Source: DATJBF01 sp035515475 | GTDB lineage: Bacteria > Verrucomicrobiota > Verrucomicrobiia > Palsa-1439 | Assembly: GCA_035515475.1 (NCBI GenBank) | Contig: DATJBF010000027.1 | Location: 62,001-126,000, forward strand | Length of the DNA: 64,000 bases | Direction: 5' to 3' | Shown here: one piece after another, positions 46,732 through 54,858 of the stretch | Numbering within the stretch: the first letter of the stretch is position 1 | Layout: every line of letters begins with the position of its first letter | Made by a program: the position numbers and the translations under genes | The notes under the pieces: model-generated | The model's database searches: none | Seen by the model: the letters and a program-made list of their open reading frames with translations, nothing else | What the model was told of the DNA's origin: nothing

Positions 46732-48094
46732 AATTCGGCCGGTCCTGGTCGCCATCGCTCTTCGTGACATACCAGTCCCGTACCGCAGCGGCTTCGGGAA
46801 CGCTCCCGAGATGCGCCATGAACCGGATCCCCGAACGGCGCCGATCCACCGGCTGAAACAGCATCGGGATTCGCGACGCCGGCTCGCGCTCGCCGGGCAG
46901 GAAACCGTGACGGGTCATGACCTCCGACAATCGGCCGCTCGCGCAGAAAAAGTCCATCATGACGACGCCCTGAGATCGCGCGTCATCGAGCACCGCCCCG
47001 AGCAAAGCAGCGTCTACGTCGGACGAGTGATTCACGTCCAAGATCAACTCGACCAGTCGGCCAACGCGGAGGGGCTGGTTGCGCACTTGTTCGACGTGAT
47101 AAACCGCGATGCCGCTCACCTGCCCGTTCTGCCGCGCTTCGAAAAGCCGATACTGGAAGACCGGGTGAATCGTGTACCGCCAATTGAGAAACTCGGCGGA
47201 GCGGCGCGTGCCGCCAGCGAGCGAGCCCTTTGCTCCCCAGGTTGAATCCCAGAATCGCGTGGCGCCGTCACCGAATCGATCCACCGACCTGACGGTGGTT
47301 GGTCCGCCCGTCCGAATCCCTTGCGGCGGCGTTACCGCCGGCCACTCCAGTTGGCCGTTTTCGGTTAACGCCGCCGCACCCGTGCAATCCAAAACGCACA
47401 CGTACCGGGGCAGATCGCCCATGTCGTTCCACCCCATGCGCGACAGCAGACTGTGCGCGTCCACATTGGCACCCAGATCCAGGCCGACTTCAAATTGTCG
47501 CGTGACCTCGCACATCAGGAACGGACCCAGCCCCAGCCTTCGCTGATGTTCTTCCACCATCCAGTTGGCCACCCAGGTGCCGTTCACCACCCGACCATTC
47601 AGGCTCACCTCGAGCGGCATGTAGCCGAGACATCCCGCCAGCACGCCATCCAGCCACGCCAGCTTGAGATGGCACGGTTTGTCGGGACTCGCCGGAGTGG
47701 GCCCGTACTGCCAGCGCAACAGCGCATCGTCAGTCGCCAGCCGGTAATCGGGCCGGTACGTTCGCGCGAAGAACGCGCGGACTTCCGCCAACTGGCTCTC
47801 CTGACAATCGATAAACACGGGCTTCGGCCCGACCTCGACCCCGTTATTCCCGAGAACGGCGCGGATCGATCCGACCGTGCGCATCTCCATCGCGTCTTCC
47901 GGCGTCAGGCTGATCCCAAACTCACCTTCCAATGCCATCACGAGGTTCAGATGATTGAGCGAGTCCCAGGCGGGAAGCGTTTCCGGCGACGAGTCGTCGG
48001 ACAACTCCGCCGCTGGCACCCCGAGTACGCTGGCCACCGTCCGGTAAATCCGGTCTTCGGCGTTCGCCGGCACGGCCAATCCGTCAGCATTCAT
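46730..48094 (-). CDS. Acyl carrier protein - GNAT acyltransferase fusion
   Basis: 454 aa from ATG 48094 (ATGA overlap with fkbH-like gene). Residues about 10-85 form an ACP: YRTVASVLGVPAAELSD, then AWDSLNHLNLVMALEGEFGI with the phosphopantetheine Ser in DSL. Residues about 110 onward form a GNAT-like domain: LLRWQYGPTP, VLAGCLGYMPLEVSLNG, GTWVANWMVEEHQRRLGLGP, GANVDAHSLLSRMGW. The remaining 200 residues are a second GNAT-like half. The arrangement suggests the acyl group loaded on the ACP is handed directly to an amine or hydroxyl on a sugar. The upstream FkbH-like protein is the obvious loader. Confidence 0.85.
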   Translation of the reverse strand: MNADGLAVPANAEDRIYRTVASVLGVPAAELSDDSSPETLPAWDSLNHLNLVMALEGEFGISLTPEDAMEMRTVGSIRAVLGNNGVEVGPKPVFIDCQESQLAEVRAFFARTYRPDYRLATDDALLRWQYGPTPASPDKPCHLKLAWLDGVLAGCLGYMPLEVSLNGRVVNGTWVANWMVEEHQRRLGLGPFLMCEVTRQFEVGLDLGANVDAHSLLSRMGWNDMGDLPRYVCVLDCTGAAALTENGQLEWPAVTPPQGIRTGGPTTVRSVDRFGDGATRFWDSTWGAKGSLAGGTRRSAEFLNWRYTIHPVFQYRLFEARQNGQVSGIAVYHVEQVRNQPLRVGRLVELILDVNHSSDVDAALLGAVLDDARSQGVVMMDFFCASGRLSEVMTRHGFLPGEREPASRIPMLFQPVDRRRSGIRFMAHLGSVPEAAAVRDWYVTKSDGDQDRPN

Positions 48095-49911
48095 GACGTT
48101 CGTCTCGTCGATTCCGCCGTGCCGTTGCGCCCGATGTACGCCGGCCACTGAAACGCGACCTTTGCCAAATCCAATCGCCAACGACTCCCACGGTTGGCCT
48201 CACCGATTGGAGTGAACCCGTGGCGGCGATAGAAATCAGCCGCCGGCGCGTTCTTCGCGGTGGGCACAAACTCGCCTTCCAACGCGCTGGCACCCCACTC
48301 CTTTGCACGGTCGGCAAGGAACGAGAGAAACGCGGTCTCGACCGTCCGCCCGATGACCCGGCAACTCATCAAGAACGACTCGATGAACGCCACTTCGTCC
48401 AGTCGTTGCACAATGGCTACGCCCACGATGCCGTTGTCGCCGAATCGGTCCGCCACCCGCAACCAGAAGACGCCGCAGGTCGGATCATCGAGCATGGCTT
48501 TGAGCTGGCCACCCGTGTGCCGCCGCGTCGTGAGGTTGAACTGGTTGGTCTTTTGCAGCAAATCCACCACGCGCGGGAACGCAAAGTCGTCCACCCGTCC
48601 AATACTGACCGTCATCTGCAGGTCGCGCAAAAACTCTTCGACCGAAGTAGCCGACTGCTCGAGTTGACGCCGCGCGGCCTGCTCGCGGTACATGTCGCCC
48701 CGGCGGCGGTCTTCCGCCGTGACTGACAACCGGTCGAACGCGCGGCTATCCCGCAACACGTTCACATACTTGATCGGCTCCGGCGGCACCGGCACGGTGA
48801 GCACCTGCGGCAACGCCTGGCGCATCAACGCTTGCTCGGCCGGGTTATCGTCGAAAAACACCAGGCTCTCCAACCCGATGTTCAACTCTCGGGCTATCTC
48901 ACGCATGTTCTGCGGTTTGTCCTGCCAGTTGATCCGCGTGCAGGCAAAATCGTCCAGCTTCAAGACCATGTCGGGATGCGAGCGGAACACTTCCTCCACG
49001 TCCGCGGGGTTGTTCTTGCTATTGATGGCCAGCAACACGCCCCGTCGCTGAAGCTCCATCACGGCTTCTTGAAAGTCTCGAAAAACGGCGCCCGGATACG
49101 TCTGACCAAGCTTGATGTTGGCCAGGCCGGCCTCGCCCACGATACCGCCCCAGAGGACGTTGTCCAGATCGAGCACCAAACACTTGCGTTGCGGCCCCCG
49201 CACCGCGCGAATGAACGCCGCCTGTTCTTGCGCCAACGCCCGCCACGCCGCCGGCGAAAACGGCGACCGGCCCAGGTACCACATCTTGTCGTCGTAGCAG
49301 TTGTCGTAACCCACATTGGCGCACACCCGTTCCAGATCGAGAACGTATCCGCCCGCGATCGCACCCACCGCCTTCGCCAGCCGCGCGTTCAGCCGGCCGA
49401 TCACGTCGGATTGCGAGCCCGACGCCAGCGGCTCGCCGAGCCCGAGAGCGGGACGCCGCGGGCGCGCGATGTTGTGCAGCACGAGGTCCGCTCCCGAGCG
49501 CTTGCGGAATTCCTTCAACGGCGCGACAACGTCGGCCACCAGCGCTTCGATCTGCTCGTCGATCGCACCCGGCAACACGTCGCGAGTCAACCCCGGGCCA
49601 ATGTCTGCCAGCAGATTGGCGACGAATACAACGTCCGCCTGGTGACGAGCACAGCCGCTCTCGGGGTCGAGCAATTCCTGCTTCGTGGAATTGAACGGCG
49701 CCACGTACACCTCCGCGGCAAATCCCAGCCGGGCCGCCTCGACCACCAGAAATGGCACCGCAGCGTCGATCGTGAACGAAGCCAGTAGCCCCACCCGCAC
49801 CGGCGTGAGTTCCTCCTTGAATGACGACAGCTGCCGCGCCGCCTGCATGTACGCCGCGACGCTGGGACGTTCGTCAACCGAGGCCAGAACCTGATCCGAA
49901 CTGTCGTTCAT
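48091..49911 (-). CDS. FkbH-like HAD-superfamily protein (glyceryl/acyl-ACP loading)
   Basis: 606 aa, the normal full length. An N-terminal SGNH-like region of about 240 residues contains QSDVIGRLNARLAKAV and DNCYDDKMWYLGRSPFS. The HAD core follows: LVLDLDNVLWGGIVGE, LLAINSKNNPADVEEVF, SLVFFDDNPAEQALM. A GNAT-like C-terminal part (QFNLTTRRHT, VADRFGDNGIVGVAIV, SFLMSCRVIGRTVE) completes it. Characterised FkbH enzymes dephosphorylate 1,3-bisphosphoglycerate and put D-glycerate on an ACP; relatives use lactate. A second, fused copy of this domain starts NRPS 3. Both ends overlap neighbours by ATGA. Confidence 0.92.
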   Translation of the reverse strand: MNDSSDQVLASVDERPSVAAYMQAARQLSSFKEELTPVRVGLLASFTIDAAVPFLVVEAARLGFAAEVYVAPFNSTKQELLDPESGCARHQADVVFVANLLADIGPGLTRDVLPGAIDEQIEALVADVVAPLKEFRKRSGADLVLHNIARPRRPALGLGEPLASGSQSDVIGRLNARLAKAVGAIAGGYVLDLERVCANVGYDNCYDDKMWYLGRSPFSPAAWRALAQEQAAFIRAVRGPQRKCLVLDLDNVLWGGIVGEAGLANIKLGQTYPGAVFRDFQEAVMELQRRGVLLAINSKNNPADVEEVFRSHPDMVLKLDDFACTRINWQDKPQNMREIARELNIGLESLVFFDDNPAEQALMRQALPQVLTVPVPPEPIKYVNVLRDSRAFDRLSVTAEDRRRGDMYREQAARRQLEQSATSVEEFLRDLQMTVSIGRVDDFAFPRVVDLLQKTNQFNLTTRRHTGGQLKAMLDDPTCGVFWLRVADRFGDNGIVGVAIVQRLDEVAFIESFLMSCRVIGRTVETAFLSFLADRAKEWGASALEGEFVPTAKNAPAADFYRRHGFTPIGEANRGSRWRLDLAKVAFQWPAYIGRNGTAESTRRTS

Positions 49912-50843
49912 GGACGGCTGCTTTGAAGGGTCGCCCGGGACACGGGCGCGGGCCGACGTTCAAACTCCGGCAAGCTGCCCGCCTTGGCGGCCCGGCGCGC
50001 TTGCCACGGAATGGTCACCAAGTGGGTGTTCCAGATGAGCTTGCCGACGGCGTGCCGGAACGCGATCGATGGCGCGGTCAGCAATGCCCGCGCGCTCTCG
50101 ACGAAGAACCTCGGCCAACTCATCGGTGGGCGGCCGGTCATTCGATAGAAGGCCAATTGTTCGCGATTGTCCTTGCGCCAACGGTCGCGGGGGCTGTAGT
50201 TGCGCATATAGACCCACATCGCTTCCGCGCAGGACCGCATCTTGTAGCCGCGGGCTAACACCTGCGAAGCCCAGTACTTGTCCTCGTTGGCCTCCAACGT
50301 TTCGTCGTACTTGACCTGTTCCCAGACCGAGCGACGCAGCACGCAACATCCAGCCGTGGGATACTGGCTCAACCACTTCGTCCCCGATTCTGCCGCCTGT
50401 TGCTCCGCGTGCGACTTGTACTGGATGTCGTTCGGTTTGTGCCACTGGCCCAGGACGTCCTTGGTGCTTCCCAGCCACAGGCAGCGCGCCGCGGCCATTT
50501 CCGGATCGCGGAAGGGCGCGACCGCGCTTTCGAAGAAATGGGAGCCAATCGGAAGGGCGTGGGCACTGATCAACAGAATCAGCTCGCCGCGGGCGTGTTC
50601 GATCCCGACGTTCGTCGCGCGTCCATAAGTGAACTCCGACCGGGGCAGAGTCACCACCCGCGCGCCGTATTCCCGGCAAACCGCTGGCGTGTTGTCTTCC
50701 GACTCGTTGTCCACGACCACAATTTCCCAGGCGAATCCGCATTGCTGGGCCTTCAGGGCCTCGAACACCTGCCGCAGGCTCTTCGCCTCATTCCGGCAGC
50801 GGATGACCACGGACAACTTGATGTGTTCCCCGACCTGAGTCAT
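49908..50843 (-). CDS. Family 2 glycosyltransferase
   Basis: 311 aa from ATG 50843 (ATGA overlap upstream and downstream). KLSVVIRCRNEAKSLRQVFE, VVVDNESEDNTPAVCREYG, LPRSEFTYGRATNVGIEHA, then ELILLISAHALPIGSHF in place of a normal DXD segment, as in rhamnosyltransferase-like members with 'QDALP'. LEANEDKYWASQVLARGY is the later acidic motif. Its coupling to neuA-dehydrogenase upstream and fkbH downstream suggests it adds a sugar made by this sub-cluster. Confidence 0.87.
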   Translation of the reverse strand: MTQVGEHIKLSVVIRCRNEAKSLRQVFEALKAQQCGFAWEIVVVDNESEDNTPAVCREYGARVVTLPRSEFTYGRATNVGIEHARGELILLISAHALPIGSHFFESAVAPFRDPEMAAARCLWLGSTKDVLGQWHKPNDIQYKSHAEQQAAESGTKWLSQYPTAGCCVLRRSVWEQVKYDETLEANEDKYWASQVLARGYKMRSCAEAMWVYMRNYSPRDRWRKDNREQLAFYRMTGRPPMSWPRFFVESARALLTAPSIAFRHAVGKLIWNTHLVTIPWQARRAAKAGSLPEFERRPAPVSRATLQSSRP

Positions 50844-51847
50844 GCCGGATGCACCTCGCTGGCGGGCAACGGGGACAGCACGACCTGCTTCGTCGAGAAC
50901 AGGTCGTACAGTTTCCGGGCCATATGCAATTCCGTCTTCTCCATGGATTCCGACGTGCACCCGCCAATGTGCGGGCTGAGCAACAGGTTGTCGTGTTCGC
51001 GCGCGTAGCGCACCAGCGGGTGATTCCCCATGCCCGTCGAGTGTTCGTCGGTGAGAACGTCCAGAGCCGCGCCGTTAAGTTGACCCGATTGCAGTGCTTC
51101 CAGCAGCGCTCCCTCGTCCACCAACTCCCCGCGCGAGGTATTCACGAACCACGCGCCCCGCTTCATCTGCGCAAAATGTTCCCGGCCGAAGAACCCTGTC
51201 GTCTCCGCATACAGATTCACATGCATACTGACGATGTCCGCCTGCTGCAACAGTTCCGTCAACGGGACCACCTGCACCCCGGGATCCACGTCCGTCGTCC
51301 AGACATGCGGGTCGCTGGCCAACACCCGCGTCTCGAACGCCAACAACAGCCGCGAAACAATCCTTCCCAATCGTCCATAGCCGATGATTCCCACGGTTTT
51401 CCCGGACAACTCGGTCCCCCGGAACCGGTCCCGACTCCAACCGCCACCGATGACGTGAGACTTGGCCTCGGGTATGTGACGGATCAACGCCAGGATCAAT
51501 CCGACGGTGTGCTCGGCCGTCGCGCGAACGTTTTTCAGGAACTCGGTTTCGCCCCGCAACGAAAGGACCCGGATCCCTCGTCGCGCCGCCTCTTCCAGGT
51601 CGATGTGGTTCAAACCCGTCGTAGGCGTGACGATCACCTTGAGCCGGGGCGCGCATTCCATCAACTCCTCGTCGATTTGGTGGCGCAACCGCACCCACAG
51701 CACGTCGACCGGCGCCACGGTGTGCAACAACTCCGACCGATCGAGATCGCCGAGCACAACCCGGCCGAGCCGACGCAACAGGGCGGCGGCATCCTTGGAG
51801 AACCCGGTCGACTCCGAAACGAGAATGAGAGGTTTAGACACGGCCAT
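50840..51847 (-). CDS. D-2-hydroxyacid dehydrogenase (NAD-binding)
   Basis: 335 aa. PGDH-like layout: TPTTGLNHIDLEEAARRGI, KTVGIIGYGRLGRIVSRLLL (NAD motif), NTSRGELVDEGALLEALQSG (catalytic Arg), DVLTDE (catalytic Glu region), LLLSPHIGGCTSESME (catalytic His). It starts inside the last 14 bases of neuA and overlaps the GT gene downstream. Its substrate is unknown. Given the FkbH system two genes away, oxidation or reduction of glycerate-like or sugar-derived 2-hydroxyacids is plausible, but this is inference. Confidence 0.88.
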   Translation of the reverse strand: MAVSKPLILVSESTGFSKDAAALLRRLGRVVLGDLDRSELLHTVAPVDVLWVRLRHQIDEELMECAPRLKVIVTPTTGLNHIDLEEAARRGIRVLSLRGETEFLKNVRATAEHTVGLILALIRHIPEAKSHVIGGGWSRDRFRGTELSGKTVGIIGYGRLGRIVSRLLLAFETRVLASDPHVWTTDVDPGVQVVPLTELLQQADIVSMHVNLYAETTGFFGREHFAQMKRGAWFVNTSRGELVDEGALLEALQSGQLNGAALDVLTDEHSTGMGNHPLVRYAREHDNLLLSPHIGGCTSESMEKTELHMARKLYDLFSTKQVVLSPLPASEVHPA

Positions 51848-52535
51848 GGAACTTCAGCAATTGCTCCGCAAGAAACAGGTCGAACGGCCCATCAATGTTG
51901 CACGCGCGACCGGGCGGAATGATCCAAGCCCGGCAATCGCACCCCTTGACGGAATTGCCCTTCATGAGGACATCCCGGCGGGTCAGGTAGATCGAACCCT
52001 CCCGGAGATAGAGCGGCGGCAAGTCCTGACGCCGCTGACCTTCCGACTTCTCGGCGAAGGGTGGATCGACGACCCGTCCGTCCGCACCAATGAATTTCAT
52101 CCGGGCCGGATGTTTTTCCCCTACCGCCACGAACGAAATCACCGAATCGGCGCCCGTTTCTTCGAGCAATTGGATGGCGCCGTCAATATCGGACGGTAGC
52201 CGCAACGGGTTCGTCGGCTGCAGGGTGAGGATGGCATCATAGATGGATCTCGCCTGTTCCAATTTTCGAACCACGTCCTGAAGCACCGGTACGTGCGGTG
52301 TGTCGTCCCGGGCCAATTCCGCGGGACGCATGAACGGCACTTCCAGCCCGCAGCGGCGACCGACTTCGGCAATCTCTGGGTCCTCGGTGCTGAGGACGAC
52401 ACGCGTCAGGCGTTTCGCGCGCAGCGCGGCCTCAGCGGTGTATTGCAGCAGCGGTTTGCCGCCGAGCAGTTGAATGTTCTTGCGCGGGAGCCCCTTGGAG
52501 CCACCCCGCGCCGTTACGATGCCAAGGACTTGCAT
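51834..52535 (-). CDS. neuA: CMP-nonulosonate (sialic-type) cytidylyltransferase
   Basis: 233 aa. It begins QVLGIVTARGGSKGLPRKNI, the CTP-binding loop of NeuA/KdsB/LegF-type enzymes. LTRVVLSTEDPEIAEVGRR, DAILTLQPTNPLRLPSDIDG, REGSIYLTRRDVLM and a final IDGPFDLFLAEQLL follow. It couples CTP to a nonulosonic acid to give the CMP-activated sugar. The start lies inside the last 22 bases of neuC. Whether the sugar is N-acetylneuraminic, legionaminic or another acid is not shown. Confidence 0.9.
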   Translation of the reverse strand: MQVLGIVTARGGSKGLPRKNIQLLGGKPLLQYTAEAALRAKRLTRVVLSTEDPEIAEVGRRCGLEVPFMRPAELARDDTPHVPVLQDVVRKLEQARSIYDAILTLQPTNPLRLPSDIDGAIQLLEETGADSVISFVAVGEKHPARMKFIGADGRVVDPPFAEKSEGQRRQDLPPLYLREGSIYLTRRDVLMKGNSVKGCDCRAWIIPPGRACNIDGPFDLFLAEQLLKFHGRV

Positions 52536-53773
52536 GGAACCCCGTTGCGATCCAAGATGATCCCGCCGTTCCCGTTGGTCTCCCCGTTGGCGGAACCGTT
52601 TCCGTTCGATTGATAAATGTAATGCAAACGCTTTTGAATGTACGGGTTGAGATGGGCCAGCGCATCCGCAATGCGTTCGGACACATAGCCGTCACCGTAC
52701 AATGAACTGGGCGGATACCGGCCATGTTGGAGTTGGGCGCGGACGGCGGCCGTGATCGCGCCGCTGTCGGGCACGACGGGCATGACGTGGACGTCGGTTT
52801 CGCGCCCTTCCTGGCGATTCCCGACCAGCACCACCGGCGTGCCGAAATAGCTGGCGTCACGCACGAAGCTGCTCGAATTTCCCACCGCGCACGCCGTCGT
52901 GGCGAGAACCCGTTGATAGTCCTCGGGCGCCACGTTGATCAGGGTGCGCAGCCAGTTCGGCTTGACTTCCGTCCGGAACACGCGAATCGCCTTCGAGACG
53001 TGGTCTGAACCCGCATCGATGTTCGGCCAGAGCAGAAGCGTTTGCTCCTTCAGTTCGGCCAACGCCCTGAGGAGTTCTTCAATCTGCGTCACCTCCCCGC
53101 CGTATTGAGTCGTGGTCGGATGAAACACCACCAGCAGGAAGGGACGCGTGAGATCGAGTCGGGCGCCGCTGCCGCGTCCGTTAATGACCTCATCGCGGAG
53201 CGTGCGGTCCAAGGTCCGGGCAATATCGCTGCTGGGACATCCGACGGAGAGAATGGTGTCGGGATGCTCGCCCATGCGCAGCAGGTACTCGGCGGAGCGC
53301 TGCGTACTCGGGAAATGAAACTGCGCGAACTTGGTGATGGCGTGACGCGCGCTTTCATCGATCGACCCGGACACCTCGCCACCCTGAATGTGCCCGATGC
53401 AAATGTTCATGTACCCGGCCGCAACGGCGGCGGCCAACGCTTCGTACCGATCTCCAATCAGGAGCACCACGTCGGGCCGCAACCGTTGATATGCGCTGGC
53501 AAACTCCACCACACCGAAGCCGACCGACTTGGCCATCGTGGCCGGGGTCGAGCCTTCCAGTTCGATGTAGATTTCACCATCCACGGGGAACCCGTCCTGT
53601 TTGACGATGCGCACGGGCAGATCGAACCGTTCGAGAACCATGGTGCCACTGGCCAGAACCTGCAATTGCAGGTCGGGATGCGCCGCAATCGAGTGCATCA
53701 CGGGCTTCATCCGACCGTAATTGGCCCGGTCAACCAGGACGACGCACACTTTCCGGGGTTCTTTCTTACTCAA
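52514..53773 (-). CDS. neuC: UDP-N-acylhexosamine 2-epimerase, hydrolysing (NeuC/LegG-like)
   Basis: 419 aa. VCVVLVDRANYGRMKPVMHS, LLIGDRYEALAAAVAAGYMN, IGHIQGGEVSGSIDESARHA, VVFHPTTTQYGGEVTQIEEL, AVGNSSSFVRDASYFGTPVV, VGNRQEGRETD: the ordered motifs of the NeuC/LegG family. It converts a UDP-GlcNAc-type sugar to the free N-acylmannosamine-type sugar for NeuB. The C-terminus carries an Asn/Gly-rich stretch (NGNGSANGETNGNGG) like the tail of the dehydratase at 172-2298. It overlaps neuB by eight bases. Confidence 0.9.
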   Translation of the reverse strand: MSKKEPRKVCVVLVDRANYGRMKPVMHSIAAHPDLQLQVLASGTMVLERFDLPVRIVKQDGFPVDGEIYIELEGSTPATMAKSVGFGVVEFASAYQRLRPDVVLLIGDRYEALAAAVAAGYMNICIGHIQGGEVSGSIDESARHAITKFAQFHFPSTQRSAEYLLRMGEHPDTILSVGCPSSDIARTLDRTLRDEVINGRGSGARLDLTRPFLLVVFHPTTTQYGGEVTQIEELLRALAELKEQTLLLWPNIDAGSDHVSKAIRVFRTEVKPNWLRTLINVAPEDYQRVLATTACAVGNSSSFVRDASYFGTPVVLVGNRQEGRETDVHVMPVVPDSGAITAAVRAQLQHGRYPPSSLYGDGYVSERIADALAHLNPYIQKRLHYIYQSNGNGSANGETNGNGGIILDRNGVPCKSLAS

Positions 53774-54809
53774 GGTGCTCCTCCAAAATCAGCGCGTCCG
53801 CCGCGCGCGCCACGCGAAGTCTTCGGTTGATAACCAAGCCCAGCTTCTCCTCCGAAAGGCCGTAACCCGGCTTCTTCACCGTCAGGTGCTCCTCCTGCAA
53901 CACGGTGCCCGCCGGCAAATCCATGCGCGCGACAATGCTCCTGCCGAACTGGCGGCGCAACGGCTGCAATTCCGCGGCCAGGGAATCCTTGTCGACGGGG
54001 TTGGCTTTCATGCGCTCGATGAACCGCACCCCATCAACCAATTGCTTCAGTTCGGCCGTCGTGACCGAGGCGGGCACATCCGGGCCGTGCATTTCGCGAC
54101 TCAGAGTTACGTGCACCTCCAGTACCGATATACCCATGGCGACCGCGGCCAGCCCCGGGTAAATCACGCCCGAGTGATCGGATAGTCCGACGGCGGCCTG
54201 GTATCGCTCGCGGAAAACCGGTATCAGATTCAGCCCCACCTTTTCGGGCGGGCACGGATACGCCGTCGTGCATTGCATCACGACCAGGGGCAACTGGCGG
54301 GACTTGATCTGCGCCACCGCGCGGTCAATCTCATCGAGCGCGCTCATCCCCGTGGAGAGAAACACGGGCAACTTCGTATCGGCCATCCGCTCGAACATCA
54401 CGGACCCGCCGACCTCACCCGAGGCCACCTTCCACGCCACGGTGCCAACTCGCTTGAGGAGTTCCACGGCTTCCACCGAAAACGGCGAACTGAGAAACAG
54501 CAGTCCGCGTTCGTCGGCGTGGCGCTTCAATTCAATCCACTGATTCTCGGTGAATTCCATTCGCTTCCAGTAGGCGTACCGATTCTCGTCTTGCGGACTG
54601 AACTTCACCCGCCACGGTTCGGCGGGCGTGCTCTCCGCCGCCGCGATGTGGGTCTGAAACTTGACGACGTCGGCCCCCGCGCTGGCAATCGCATCGATGA
54701 ACGCGTGCGCGAGTCCCAAGCTCCCGTCGTGGGCCTGGGCGATTTCACCGACGATCAGACAGCGGTTGTTATCGAAGTTGAGCCCGGATTTATTGGGGCC
54801 AAACGGCAT
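53766..54809 (-). CDS. neuB: Nonulosonate (sialic/legionaminic-type) synthase with SAF domain
   Basis: 347 aa from ATG 54809 (a TTG at 54875 would start inside the permease gene and is less likely). CLIVGEIAQAHDGSLGLAHA, DVVKFQTHIAAAESTPAE, LFLSSPFSVEAVELL, KVASGEVGGSVMFERMA, VVMQCTTAYPCPPEKVGL, VGLSDHSGVIYPGLAAVAMG are synthase-barrel motifs. A C-terminal antifreeze-like SAF domain follows (RSIVARMDLPAGTVL, LTVKKPGYGL). It condenses phosphoenolpyruvate with the NeuC product to make a nine-carbon acid. The gene directly follows the ABC permease. Confidence 0.92.
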   Translation of the reverse strand: MPFGPNKSGLNFDNNRCLIVGEIAQAHDGSLGLAHAFIDAIASAGADVVKFQTHIAAAESTPAEPWRVKFSPQDENRYAYWKRMEFTENQWIELKRHADERGLLFLSSPFSVEAVELLKRVGTVAWKVASGEVGGSVMFERMADTKLPVFLSTGMSALDEIDRAVAQIKSRQLPLVVMQCTTAYPCPPEKVGLNLIPVFRERYQAAVGLSDHSGVIYPGLAAVAMGISVLEVHVTLSREMHGPDVPASVTTAELKQLVDGVRFIERMKANPVDKDSLAAELQPLRRQFGRSIVARMDLPAGTVLQEEHLTVKKPGYGLSEEKLGLVINRRLRVARAADALILEEHLE

Positions 54810-54858
54810 AGCTGGTTGCGGGTTCACTGGTAACTGCAGGAGCGTGAGCTGATTTACG

